64,000 bases of DNA from Massilia atriviolacea (lineage in GTDB: Bacteria > Pseudomonadota > Gammaproteobacteria > Burkholderiales > Burkholderiaceae_D). The notes beneath the pieces are model-generated. The model saw only the letters and a program-made list of their open reading frames with translations. It searched no databases and was not told the origin of the DNA. Numbering within the stretch: the first letter of the stretch is position 1; the number at the start of each line of letters is the position of its first letter. Positions 36,371 to 45,125 of this stretch are shown here, one piece after another. The stretch lies in NCBI RefSeq assembly GCF_003953935.1, contig NZ_RXLQ01000008.1:124001-188000 (forward strand), read 5' to 3'. A program made the translations under genes and the position numbers.

Positions 36371-38479
36371 TTAAAAATCGAACTGCGCCGACACCCTTGC
36401 CGTGCGCGGAGCGCCCGGCAGCAGATACCCGCCCAGCTCCTGGGTCACATCGCGCCAGTAGAACTTGTCGGCCACGTTGTCCACCGTGGCCCGCACCGTG
36501 GTGGTCATCCCGGCGATGCGCGTTGCGTACGCGCCACCCAGATTGAACACGCTATAGCCCGGCACCAGCGTCCTGTTCTCGATATCGAAGGCCTTCTTGC
36601 CGGTGTATTGCCACATGCCGTTCACCTTCAAGCCGGCGACCGCAGGCACCGCATACTCCAGTACCGTCGCGCTCTTGAACTTCGGTACGTTGGTCACGCG
36701 CTTGCCGTCGAGCGAGGCGTTGCCTGTGCCTTCCTGCTGCGTGTCGAGCGCCATCAGCGAGACGCTGTACTTCAGGTCCCGGGCGGCCTTGCCCTGCGCG
36801 GCGAGCTCCAGGCCATTGTGTTTCTGTTCGCCGTTGCGCACGAAGGTGTTGGCCGCGTTGGTGTATTCCAGCCCCTTGACGATGCTGAACACGGATGCCG
36901 ACAGGTTCAGGGCATCGTTCACCATGGCCTTGACTCCGAACTCCAGCTGCTTCGAGCGGCTTGGCGCCAGCGAGGAAAATTCATTGGCGGTGCGCTTGGG
37001 CGCCACGCCGCCGTGCTCCATCCCGTGCGCCAGCGAACCGTAGACGGTCCAGTCGGGCGTCGGGTTGTACACCAGCGCGACGTTCGGCAGCAGGAAGCTG
37101 GCGTCGGTGCTGGCATTGCGCTTGATGCCGGCGTAGCGCAAGCCCGTGTGCAGCTTGAACTGCGCGCCCAGCGACAGGATATCCTGCACCACGAAGCCGC
37201 GTTCATGGTCGTTGCGGCGTTCGGTCAGCGGACCGGTCACGCGGCTGGCGTCGACCGGCGGCACGACCAGGTTGTTGTAGATATTGCTGAAGCCGACGTA
37301 GTCGTACACATATTCGCCCGCCTTGTCGCTGCGTTCCAGGTAGGTCGCGCCGAAGGTCAGCTCGTGGCCGATGGCGCCGGTGGCGAATTTACCCTGCAAC
37401 AGCGCTTGCGCGCCGAGCGGCGACTTGCGCTCGCCGACGCTCTGGTAATCGTAGACGTCGTAGTCGCCATTCGAGCAGTAGCCCGGATAGAAGCCCTCGC
37501 CCTCGTTGCCGCAGCCGTAAGGGAAGGCGGTAAAGTCGTCGCGCTTGAATTCGTGCTTGTTGGCGGAAACCGTGGTGCGCCAGGCGTCGTTGATCTGATA
37601 CTCGAAACGCAGGCCGATATTGCTGGTGCGCGTGTCGACCGGCTTGGTCCACGGCTGCTTGTTCAACAGCGTCCTGGCCGAGATATTGGTCGGCAGCGCG
37701 ACGCCGCGAATGAGCTGGTAGCCGGGCGCGGTGATCTGCGATTTCTTCTGGTAGTCCATGTCGAGCTGCAGCAGCGCCTGCGGCGAAATCTGCCAGTCGA
37801 ACGCGCCGGAGACGAACGAACGCTCGCCATCGGCCCCCTTGACGTAGGAACGCAGGCGCTCGCCGGCGGCGTTGACGCGGTAGCCGAAGCGCTTGTCCTC
37901 GAAGCGGCCGCCCAGGTCGAGCGCGCCGTACACGGTGCCGCGTTCGCGCGCTTCCACGGTGACCGAGCGCAGTGGCGCGGCGGTCGGGCGCTTGAGCGCG
38001 TAGTTGACGATGCCGCCCGGCGCCGTCACGCCAGCCTGCAGGCCCGACAAGCCCTTGAGGATTTCGATGCGCTCCTTGTTTTCGAGCGGGATCTGGGTGT
38101 CGCCCGAGATGGCGATGCCGTCCTTGCGGTAGCTGGCGCCGTTATCGAGCATGAAGCCGCGGATCGAGAATTGCTCGGCGTAGCCGATGGCATTGTACGA
38201 ATCGCTGACGCTGGCGTCGAATTTCATGGCGTCGGTGCTGTTGCGGATGCTGTAGTCCTGCATCTGCTCGCGGCCGATGGAGACCACCGTGGCCGGCGTG
38301 TACAGCAGCGGCGTGTCGGAAAAGCCGGCCACGCCGGCGCGGTCGGCGGCGATCTGCTTGGCGCCTGTGACGACGACTTCGGGCATCGATTGCGAGCTGC
38401 TTTGCGCGTGTGCGGAAAAGGCGAACGCCTGGACGATGGCCAGGGCGATGACGGACTGCTTGAATTTTGGCGATGACAT
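36371..38479 (-). CDS. TonB-dependent outer membrane receptor under TPP riboswitch control
   Basis: The 702-residue receptor has a signal peptide (to SAHAQ), a plug domain with the Ton-box-like PEVVVTG start and the IRGF, GLSGLQAG and GGIVNY motifs, and a 22-strand beta-barrel ending in the C-terminal Phe of outer membrane proteins. Sequence alone places it with TonB-dependent siderophore receptors. However, a TPP riboswitch precedes it on the same strand and repression by thiamine pyrophosphate would fit a thiamine or thiamine-precursor receptor, a class predicted before in other bacteria. I therefore favour thiamine-related uptake. The ribosome binding site before the ATG at 38479 is weak. 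Confidence 0.88.
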   Translation of the reverse strand: MSSPKFKQSVIALAIVQAFAFSAHAQSSSQSMPEVVVTGAKQIAADRAGVAGFSDTPLLYTPATVVSIGREQMQDYSIRNSTDAMKFDASVSDSYNAIGYAEQFSIRGFMLDNGASYRKDGIAISGDTQIPLENKERIEILKGLSGLQAGVTAPGGIVNYALKRPTAAPLRSVTVEARERGTVYGALDLGGRFEDKRFGYRVNAAGERLRSYVKGADGERSFVSGAFDWQISPQALLQLDMDYQKKSQITAPGYQLIRGVALPTNISARTLLNKQPWTKPVDTRTSNIGLRFEYQINDAWRTTVSANKHEFKRDDFTAFPYGCGNEGEGFYPGYCSNGDYDVYDYQSVGERKSPLGAQALLQGKFATGAIGHELTFGATYLERSDKAGEYVYDYVGFSNIYNNLVVPPVDASRVTGPLTERRNDHERGFVVQDILSLGAQFKLHTGLRYAGIKRNASTDASFLLPNVALVYNPTPDWTVYGSLAHGMEHGGVAPKRTANEFSSLAPSRSKQLEFGVKAMVNDALNLSASVFSIVKGLEYTNAANTFVRNGEQKHNGLELAAQGKAARDLKYSVSLMALDTQQEGTGNASLDGKRVTNVPKFKSATVLEYAVPAVAGLKVNGMWQYTGKKAFDIENRTLVPGYSVFNLGGAYATRIAGMTTTVRATVDNVADKFYWRDVTQELGGYLLPGAPRTARVSAQFDF

Positions 38480-38570
38480 AGTGTGCTCGTATTACGCGCC
38501 GGCGTGCGGGGCGTTGCTTGAAAAAGCCGGAGCCAACGGGGGGAGCAAACAAAGGAGGGAACTACTTTGC

Positions 38571-38650
38571 GCTTTCCTTCGCTGGCATTATCCAGATCAG
38601 GTACGGAGGGTATCTCTCACCCGGAAAAAAATCCCAGGACCCCTAGCGAA
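38571..38650 (-). ncRNA. TPP riboswitch (THI element)
   Basis: Read on the minus strand, the 80-nt element contains the diagnostic blocks GGGGTCC, TGAGA, ATACCC and the highly conserved ACCTGATCTGGATAATGCC followed by AGCGAA. The 5' TTCGCT pairs with AGCGAA to form P1. It ends about 90 nt before the TonB receptor ATG. TPP binding normally lowers expression; I cannot resolve whether by termination or by hiding the ribosome binding site. Confidence 0.95.
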
Positions 38651-38712
38651 TGTCGATTTTATCACAGCCGGCGCGGGTGCAGAAGGCCCGCGCCGGCCGT
38701 GCGCGCTGCGCC

Positions 38713-39870
38713 TTACAGGCTCAGTTCCAGCACCTTGCGGCTGACGTCGAGCGTGACGTCGCGCTGCTCGCCCAGCTTGACCATGCGGTGCGCTTCGAGC
38801 GCCTTCAGCACGCCGTCGACCTCGGCGGCGCCCAGGCCGTAGTCGCCCAGGCGCGTCTTGACGCCCATCTGCTCGAAGAATTCTTCGGTGCGCGTGATGG
38901 CCGCTTCGATGCGGGTGTCTTCGTCGCCGCCGGACAGATTCCATACGCGTTCGGCAAACTGCAGCAGCTTGGCGCGCTTGGCGTCCTTGCGTACCCGCAG
39001 CATGCTCGGCAGGACGATGGCTAGCGTCTGCGCGTGATCGAGATTGTGCAGCGCGGTCAGTTCGTGGCCGATCATGTGGGTCGCCCAGTCCTGCGGCACG
39101 CCGGCGCCGATCAGGCCGTTCAGGGCCAGGGTGGCGGTCCACATGATGTTGGCGCGCACGTCGTAGTCGTCCGGGTTGGCGAGCGCCTGCGGACCTTCTT
39201 CGATCAGCGTGAGCAGCAGGCCTTCGGCGAAGCGGTCCTGCACCTTGGCCCCGACCGGGTAGGTCATGTACTGTTCCATCACGTGGGCAAAGGCGTCCAC
39301 CACGCCGTTGCCGACCTGGCGCGGCGGCAGCGAATAGGTCTTGGCCGGATCGAGCACGGCGAACCTGGGGAAGCACTTGCGGCTCATGAAGGAGTACTTC
39401 TCCTGCGTCGATTTGCGGGTAACGACGCCGCCGCTGTTCATTTCGGAGCCGGTGGCCGGCAGGGTCAGCACCGCGCCGAAGGGCATCGCGGCGGCGATGT
39501 TCGATCCGCGCTTTTCCAGGATGGTCCACGGATCGTCGTCGAGCAGGGCGCCGGCGGCGATGAACTTGGTGCCGTCGATGACCGAGCCGCCGCCCACGGC
39601 GAGCAGGAAGTCGATCTTCTCGGCCTTGACCTGGGCGATGGCGCGCATCAGGGTTTCGTAGCTGGGGTTCGGTTCGATGCCGGCGAATTCGGTCACCGTG
39701 AAGCCGGCCAGCGCGGCCATGACCTCGTCGTAGACGCCGTTCTTCCTGATGCTGCCGCCGCCGTAGACCAGCAGCACGCGCGCGGACGCGGGAATGTGTT
39801 TGGCAATCGCGGCGATCTGGCCCTGGCCGAACAGGATCTGGGTCGGATTGTAGAAGTCGAAGTTAAGCAA
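38713..39870 (-). CDS. yqhD: NADPH-dependent aldehyde reductase YqhD (iron-type alcohol dehydrogenase)
   Basis: The 385-residue protein closely follows E. coli YqhD (387 aa), which reduces short-chain aldehydes from lipid peroxidation with NADPH. Shared blocks include YGGGS, LLAVGGGSVIDGTKFIAA, LTLPATGSEMN, RQVGNGVVDAFAHVMEQY, NGLIGAGVPQDWATHMIGHEL and HNLDHAQTLAIVLP, which hold the metal ligands. The start is TTG at 39870, 6 nt after GAGGA, which makes the protein begin LNFDFYNPT like YqhD; an earlier in-frame start at 39915 has no such support. Single-gene unit. Confidence 0.93.
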   Translation of the reverse strand: MLNFDFYNPTQILFGQGQIAAIAKHIPASARVLLVYGGGSIRKNGVYDEVMAALAGFTVTEFAGIEPNPSYETLMRAIAQVKAEKIDFLLAVGGGSVIDGTKFIAAGALLDDDPWTILEKRGSNIAAAMPFGAVLTLPATGSEMNSGGVVTRKSTQEKYSFMSRKCFPRFAVLDPAKTYSLPPRQVGNGVVDAFAHVMEQYMTYPVGAKVQDRFAEGLLLTLIEEGPQALANPDDYDVRANIMWTATLALNGLIGAGVPQDWATHMIGHELTALHNLDHAQTLAIVLPSMLRVRKDAKRAKLLQFAERVWNLSGGDEDTRIEAAITRTEEFFEQMGVKTRLGDYGLGAAEVDGVLKALEAHRMVKLGEQRDVTLDVSRKVLELSL

Positions 39871-39964
39871 GATGGATCCTCGTGTTGGCTCGATATGATG
39901 CAGATTATCGCTCAAGCACGGGATTCTTGCGGGGAGCGGCCAACAAGCGGCCGATCCGGGCCGG

Positions 39965-40492
39965 CTACGTTTCCGCCACCGCCTTCAGGTTCGCCAGCCC
40001 CTTCTCGAAGTCCTTGCCGATGAGCCGGTCCATGCTGATAAACACGCTCATGATTTTCGAGATGAAGGGCATCGGGCCGGACATGGTCCAGCTTACCTCG
40101 GTTTGCCCGTCCCTGGGCGCGAGCGTGAATTCGGTGATGTTGGACGATTCGAAGGGCTTGATGAAGTCGAGCTTGATCACGACTTTGGACGGCGGCGTCA
40201 GTTCGGTGATTTCCATCTTGCCGGCGCCCACGTCGTCATTGCCGCTCCAGGCGTACAGCGCGCCTTTGCCGCTCGGCGCGCCGCTGTGCACGCGCTGCAT
40301 GGCCGGATCGAGCCGTTCCCATGGCGACCAGCTCTGCCATTGGCGGAAATCGCCGACCAGCCCCAGGATTTTCTCCGGCGGCGCCTTGATGGCCAGCGAG
40401 CGGCTGACGGAAAAGCTGTCCGGCTGCATCGCCGCCATGCCCAGGATGCCGATGAAAAACAGCACCAGCACCAGCGCGATTTTTTTGATCAT
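39965..40492 (-). CDS. SRPBCC family protein with membrane anchor
   Basis: The 175-residue protein starts with a hydrophobic segment (MIKKIALVLVLFFIGILGMAAM) followed by a START-like SRPBCC domain: FSVSRSLAIKAPPEKILGLVGDFRQWQSWSPW and the helical end SMDRLIGKDFEKGLANLKAV. These domains bind hydrophobic ligands in a deep pocket; the ligand is unknown. The ATG at 40492 follows AGGGGAA. The preceding in-frame start at 40513 would add 7 residues before the segment. Confidence 0.8.
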   Translation of the reverse strand: MIKKIALVLVLFFIGILGMAAMQPDSFSVSRSLAIKAPPEKILGLVGDFRQWQSWSPWERLDPAMQRVHSGAPSGKGALYAWSGNDDVGAGKMEITELTPPSKVVIKLDFIKPFESSNITEFTLAPRDGQTEVSWTMSGPMPFISKIMSVFISMDRLIGKDFEKGLANLKAVAET

Positions 40493-40599
40493 GTGCGTTC
40501 CCCTTGTCGGCAATGTTGGAAGATTAGCACGGCGTGCGCGGCCTGTTCAAGCGGATCGGCGATAATCGGAGCACAAGCGATCCATGCCCGGGAGGCGCG

Positions 40600-41310
40600 A
40601 TGACGTATGAACTTTACTACTGGCCGACGATCCAGGGACGCGGCGAATTCGTGCGCCTGGCGCTGGAGGAAGCGGGCGCGGCCTATGTGGACGTGGGACG
40701 CCAGAAGAACGGCGCCGACAGGGTCGCGGCCGCGCTTGCCGCCCAGGCGAGGCCGGCATTCGCGCCGCCGTTCCTCAAGGCCGGCGCCGTCACCATCGGG
40801 CAGACGGCCAATATCCTGCTGTATCTCGGCGCGCGCCACGGCCTTGCGCCGCGTGCCGAAGCCGGCCGCCTGTGGGCCCACCAGTTGCAGCTGACCATTG
40901 CCGACCTCGTCAACGAGGCGCACGACACCCACCATCCCATGGGCGTGTCGCTGTACTACGACGACCAGAAAAAAGAGGCAAAACGGCGCGCCGCCGATTT
41001 TGTCGGGAACCGGATCCCGAAATTCCTGTCTTACTTCGAGGGCGTGCTGCAGCAGCCCAGGCGCCGCGGCGGCTTTTTGGTGGGCACGCGCCTGTCGTAC
41101 GTGGATCTGTCGATGTTCCAGGTCATGGAGGGCTTGCGCTATGCGTTTCCCAAGGCGATGACACGGCTCGAAGGCGGCTATCCGGGGCTGCTGGCCTTGC
41201 ACGGCCGCGTGGCCCAGCGCCCGAAGATGGCCGCCTACCTGGCGTCGACGCGCCGGATCGCCTTTAACGAAGACGGGATTTTCCGGCATTACCCGGAGCT
41301 GGACCGCTGA
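40600..41310 (+). CDS. Glutathione S-transferase family protein
   Basis: The 236-residue protein has a thioredoxin-like N-terminal domain (YELYYWPTIQGRGEFVRLALEEAGAAY, then the TIGQTANILLYLG segment holding the usual cis-Pro/glutathione site region) and an all-helical C-terminal domain (LSYVDLSMFQVMEGLRYAF). The pattern resembles sigma/mu-like GSTs with Tyr7/8 near the start as the catalytic residue. The substrate is unknown. GGGAGG precedes the ATG at 40600. It is divergent from the SRPBCC gene. Confidence 0.87.
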   Translation: MTYELYYWPTIQGRGEFVRLALEEAGAAYVDVGRQKNGADRVAAALAAQARPAFAPPFLKAGAVTIGQTANILLYLGARHGLAPRAEAGRLWAHQLQLTIADLVNEAHDTHHPMGVSLYYDDQKKEAKRRAADFVGNRIPKFLSYFEGVLQQPRRRGGFLVGTRLSYVDLSMFQVMEGLRYAFPKAMTRLEGGYPGLLALHGRVAQRPKMAAYLASTRRIAFNEDGIFRHYPELDR

Positions 41311-41341
41311 CCGCTGTCGGCGGACGGCTGATTCCCTGCGC

Positions 41342-42547
41342 CTAATGCGCCACCACCGCGCGGCTTGGGCCCGCCACATGCACCAGCCCGTCGCGGCGGT
41401 CGAGCCAGCCTGCGAGCGTGGTCAGTCCCAGCGCACCCACCACGACAATGGCGCCGATCCACGGCGTGGCCATCAGTCCCAGGTGAGCCACGATCAGCCC
41501 GCCGCCCCAGGCGCCGAGCGCGATGCCGACGTTGAAAGCGGCAATGTTCAGGCCCGACGCCACGTCGACCGCCTGCGGCGCGTCGCGTTCGGCGCGCTGC
41601 ACCACGTACACTTGCAGCCCCGGTACGTTGCCGAAGGCAACAGCGCCCCACAGCAGCACCGTGCCCAGCGCCAGCCACATGTTCGATGCGCTAAAGGTCA
41701 GCAGCAGCAGGACGGCGGCCAGCAGCGCAAACACGATCTGCAAGGCCTTGATCGGGCCCTTTTTGTCGGCCAGTCTGCCGCCCCAGATATTGCCGAACGC
41801 AACCGACACGCCGTAGACCAGCATCACCAGGCTCACGCTCGACGCCGAAAAGCCGGATACTTCCTGCAGGATCGGCGCCAGGTAAGTGAAGGCGATGAAG
41901 GTGCCGCCATAGCCCAGGGTCGTCATGGCATACACCAGCAGCAGGCGCGGCTTCCTGAGCACCGCCAGTTGGGTCGGCAGGCTGGCCGGCGGACGCATGG
42001 CGATGGTCGAGGGCACCAGGATATAGCTGCCGATAAACGCGATCACGCCCAGCAGCGACACCGCCAGGAAGGTCGATTGCCAGCCGAAACGCTGGCCGAT
42101 CCAGGTTCCCAGCGGCACGCCGGTGACCAGCGCCACGGTCAGGCCGGTAAACATCAGGGCGATCGCGCTGGCGGCCTTTTCCTTGCTGACCAGGCTGGTG
42201 GCAATGGTCGAGCCGATGGAAAAGAAGACGCCATGCGCCAGCCCGGTCAGCACGCGCGCGGCCATCAGCGCGTAGTAGCCTGGCGCCATCCAGGCAACCA
42301 GGTTGCCGATGGTAAACAAGGCCATCAAGCCCAGCAGCAACTGCTTGCGCGGCACGCGGCCGGTGAGGGCGGTCAGGACCGGCGCGCCGATGGCCACGCC
42401 GAGCGCGTACAGGCTCACCAGCAAGCCGGCCGAGGGCACCGACACGCCGAGGCTGGCGGCGATGGTGGGAATCAGGCCGACGATGACGAATTCGGTGGTC
42501 CCGATGGCGAACGCGCTGAGTGTCAGCGCCCAGAGTGCGAGTGGCAT
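41342..42547 (-). CDS. MFS transporter, AraJ/DHA1-type drug or sugar exporter
   Basis: The 401-residue inner-membrane protein has 12 predicted helices and the DHA1 signatures ALTLSAFAIGTTEFVIVGLIP and GAPVLTALTGRVPRKQLLLGLM after helix 2. It resembles the AraJ/arabinose-efflux-like group. The exported compound is unknown. The ATG at 42547 has AGGAG 6 nt upstream. It is divergent from the LysR gene at 42714, the usual setup of a transporter controlled by its neighbour. Confidence 0.87.
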   Translation of the reverse strand: MPLALWALTLSAFAIGTTEFVIVGLIPTIAASLGVSVPSAGLLVSLYALGVAIGAPVLTALTGRVPRKQLLLGLMALFTIGNLVAWMAPGYYALMAARVLTGLAHGVFFSIGSTIATSLVSKEKAASAIALMFTGLTVALVTGVPLGTWIGQRFGWQSTFLAVSLLGVIAFIGSYILVPSTIAMRPPASLPTQLAVLRKPRLLLVYAMTTLGYGGTFIAFTYLAPILQEVSGFSASSVSLVMLVYGVSVAFGNIWGGRLADKKGPIKALQIVFALLAAVLLLLTFSASNMWLALGTVLLWGAVAFGNVPGLQVYVVQRAERDAPQAVDVASGLNIAAFNVGIALGAWGGGLIVAHLGLMATPWIGAIVVVGALGLTTLAGWLDRRDGLVHVAGPSRAVVAH

Positions 42548-42634
42548 GGATTCTCCTGTAGAGGCGGTGTACGATGCCCCGCAGTCTGCGCGCAAAGCGC
42601 GGGAAGAAAAATGCCTCGTAGCACACTACACTTT

Positions 42635-42647
42635 TGACTCGGAGTCA
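42635..42647. promoter_or_regulatory. LysR-type box between transporter and regulator
   Basis: The perfect 13-bp palindrome TGACTC-G-GAGTCA fits the T-N11-A LysR consensus and sits midway between the divergent MFS and LysR genes. Confidence 0.55.
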
Positions 42648-42713
42648 CTAATCGAGCCCAAATCCCGCCGCACGCCTTCCCGTACAATGCTTGTTTTGAC
42701 TGTGGAGAAAGAC

Positions 42714-43613
42714 ATGATCGACGTCGACGCGCTCAGTGCGTTTGCCGCAGTCATCGATACCGGTTCCTTTTCCGCCGCCGCCGAACGGCTTGGCCAGACG
42801 CCGTCCGGCATCAGCCGCGCCATCGCCCGGCTCGAATCGCAGCTCGGCATGACCCTGATGCACCGCACCACCCGGCGCCAGGACCTGACCGAAGAGGGCG
42901 ACTGGCTGCTCGGCCGCGCGCGCAAGATCCTGGCCGAACTGGAAGAGACCGAAGCGCAAGTCGCGGCGCGCCGCTCCCGGCCGTCCGGCCTGGTGCGCGT
43001 CAACGCCGCCACGCCCGCGCTCGACCATCTGGTGGCGCCGCTGGTGCCGGCGTTTCTCGACGCCTACCCGCTGATCCGGCTCGAACTGGCCAGCGGCGAA
43101 ACCCTGGTCGACCTGATCGAGGAGCGGGCCGATGTGGCGATCCGCATCGGGCAGCTGGCCGATTCGAGCCTCAACGCGCGCCGCCTCGGCAGCAGTGCGC
43201 TGCGCCTGCTGGCCGCGCCTTCCTACCTGGCCCGGCATGGCGCGCCCGCCACGGTGCAGGCACTGGGAGCGCATCGCCTGCTCGGCTTTACCGCGCCGGC
43301 TACACTCAACACCTGGCCGCTGGCCGATGCTGCCGGGGAGGGGGTGACGGTGACGCCGGCGGTGGCGGCGTCGAGCGGAGAAACCTTGCGCCATCTGGGG
43401 CTGGCGGGCGCCGGTATCGCCTGCCTGGCCGATTTCCTGACGCGCGCCGATGTCGCGGCGGGCCGGCTGGTGCCGGTGCTCGAAGCGCACACCCTGCCAT
43501 GGTCGCAGCCGGTATGGGCCGTGTTTTACAAGCAGGGGGCGCTGGCGCCGAGGGTGGCGGCGCTGGTCGACTTCCTGGCGGAGCGGCTCGGCGCGACGCT
43601 GCTCACGCGCTGA
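42714..43613 (+). CDS. LysR-family transcriptional regulator
   Basis: The 299-residue protein has a LysR winged helix (MIDVDALSAFAAVIDTGSFSAAAERLGQTPSGISRAIARLE) and an effector-binding domain with RADVAIRIGQLADSSLNARRLG. It belongs to the large CrgA/DsdC-like subgroup. The GGAGAAAGAC spacing supports ATG 42714. It probably controls the divergent MFS exporter through the palindrome at 42635. Confidence 0.9.
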   Translation: MIDVDALSAFAAVIDTGSFSAAAERLGQTPSGISRAIARLESQLGMTLMHRTTRRQDLTEEGDWLLGRARKILAELEETEAQVAARRSRPSGLVRVNAATPALDHLVAPLVPAFLDAYPLIRLELASGETLVDLIEERADVAIRIGQLADSSLNARRLGSSALRLLAAPSYLARHGAPATVQALGAHRLLGFTAPATLNTWPLADAAGEGVTVTPAVAASSGETLRHLGLAGAGIACLADFLTRADVAAGRLVPVLEAHTLPWSQPVWAVFYKQGALAPRVAALVDFLAERLGATLLTR

Positions 43614-43662
43614 ACCGGCCCGTGCGGGCGCGATCCCGGCGCTCGCACGCGCAGCGAGTTCC

Positions 43663-44454
43663 TTACAGGCTGATGGTGACCTTGCGCGGCGCCTGGTACA
43701 TTTCCTGGGTCATCAGGTCGACGCCGCAGGGCAGCGCTTCGATCCAGTCGAGGAAGCGCGCGATCATGGCGCGGCCCTTGAACGGCGCGCCATGCTGCGG
43801 CACCATCCATTCCGGATCGAGCTTGCGCACCATCTCGACCCAGTAGCGGCAGACTTTGTTCGACACCATGTAGCGCGAGTGAAAGCCGCGCATATAGGGC
43901 AGGTGCTTGTCGAAATCCTGCACCGCTTCCATCGCCACGCCCTCCGGCAGCATGGAGGCGCCCATGTCGCCGGAAAACAGGATGCGGCTGACCGGATCGT
44001 AAAACTGGAAGTTGCCTTCCGCATGCAAAAAGTGCGCGGGCAGGATCTGGAATTCGGTGTCGCCCAAGGGCAAGAGGCTGCCCTCGTCCGGAATGGCGAT
44101 GATGCGGCCTTCTGTTTTGCCCTGCGCGCAAAAGTGCGGCACGAAGCGCGACCAGATGGACGAGATCAGCAGTTTGGTGTCGGAACCGGCCAGCCAGCGC
44201 GGCAGCGAGGCGATAATGTCGGGGTCGGCGTGCGAAGCGAACACATAGCGCAGCTGTTTGGGCGGGAAGTACTTGCTCATCCCAATGTACAGATCGTTGT
44301 AGGTCAGCACCCCACCCGGGTCGAGCAGGATGCCGGTGCCATCCTGGACAATCAAAAACTGGTTCGACTGGACCGAGGCTCCCTCGCCCTCATCGACCAG
44401 ATCGGAGAACATCAGGCAGATGTGCTTGCCATTATTGAACAGTTCGATCGCCAT
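43663..44454 (-). CDS. ODP/FprA-like diiron metallo-beta-lactamase-fold protein
   Basis: The 263-residue protein has the diiron ligand set of flavodiiron proteins: His75, Asp77 and Asp79 (SHADPD), His144 (LHAEG), Asp163 (SGDMGAS) and His221 (VPQHGAP). The usual Glu in HxExD is Asp, as in the oxygen-binding diiron protein (ODP) group. The flavodoxin domain of full FprA enzymes is absent, so electrons must come from a separate partner, or the protein acts as an O2 sensor or binder. A thioredoxin gene is divergent 138 bp away, which could be relevant. Confidence 0.82.
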   Translation of the reverse strand: MAIELFNNGKHICLMFSDLVDEGEGASVQSNQFLIVQDGTGILLDPGGVLTYNDLYIGMSKYFPPKQLRYVFASHADPDIIASLPRWLAGSDTKLLISSIWSRFVPHFCAQGKTEGRIIAIPDEGSLLPLGDTEFQILPAHFLHAEGNFQFYDPVSRILFSGDMGASMLPEGVAMEAVQDFDKHLPYMRGFHSRYMVSNKVCRYWVEMVRKLDPEWMVPQHGAPFKGRAMIARFLDWIEALPCGVDLMTQEMYQAPRKVTISL

Positions 44455-44592
44455 GATGACCCTACCTTTGAAAGGGTTTATTGTAGACCTCTAATTGGTT
44501 CCTGGCAATGTTTCCAGTTCAAACTTTCGAGTCGTGCTGCCTTGCGTGTGGTTTTGCGGTACGCTGATGCGAATGACATCAGGAGCAGCCGC

Positions 44593-44904
44593 ATGAGCAT
44601 ACCGTATTCCCCGGCGCAGCCGGAACGCAGCGAGATCGACGCCACCCCGGGCGTGCTGGTGCTGGACTTCGGCACCGACTGGTGCGGCCATTGCCGCGCA
44701 GCAGCGCCGCTGATCGAACAGGCGCTGGCCAGCGCGCCGGACGCGCGCCATATCAAGGTCGAAGACGGCAGCGGCCGCAAGCTGGGACGCTCGTTCAAGG
44801 TCAAGCTGTGGCCGACCGTGGTGGTGATCAAGGATGGCAAGGAAGTCGCGCGCGTGGTGCGTCCGGACGACGCGGCCGAGGTGCGCAGGGCGCTGGAAAG
44901 CTAG
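44593..44904 (+). CDS. Thioredoxin family protein
   Basis: The 103-residue protein is a minimal thioredoxin with the active site WCGHC (Cys31, Cys34), the later cis-Pro segment LWPTVVVIKDG and a C-terminal helix. The middle residues of the active site (Gly-His) match protein disulfide isomerase-like rather than classical thioredoxin WCGPC. AGGAG precedes the ATG. It is divergent from the ODP protein and cytoplasmic, since no signal peptide is present. Confidence 0.88.
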   Translation: MSIPYSPAQPERSEIDATPGVLVLDFGTDWCGHCRAAAPLIEQALASAPDARHIKVEDGSGRKLGRSFKVKLWPTVVVIKDGKEVARVVRPDDAAEVRRALES

Positions 44905-45125
44905 TGCCCGGAGTCGGAAATTGCGTGAATGAATACGGCAACAATCGCACGCATTTCCGGCTCAACTCACTAGCGCGACATGGCAAAAGCGCGCCGTTTC
45001 GGCCGATTTTTGCCGGATCAATGGTTCAATTGCGGTTCGAACGTTCGCGCAATGTTGTTTTATGTGTTACGGTTGAGGGAGGGTGGTGCAAAAAATGCAT
45101 CATCCCGGGCCCACGATTGGACATC

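Noticed and set aside
36608..38476. 622-residue plus-strand open frame
   Set aside because: Antisense to the TonB receptor and TPP riboswitch gene; no start signal.
45038..45047. CGAACGTTCG as a LexA box
   Set aside because: The Bacillus-type LexA box needs a spacer between GAAC and GTTC, and betaproteobacterial LexA uses CTGT-N8-ACAG.
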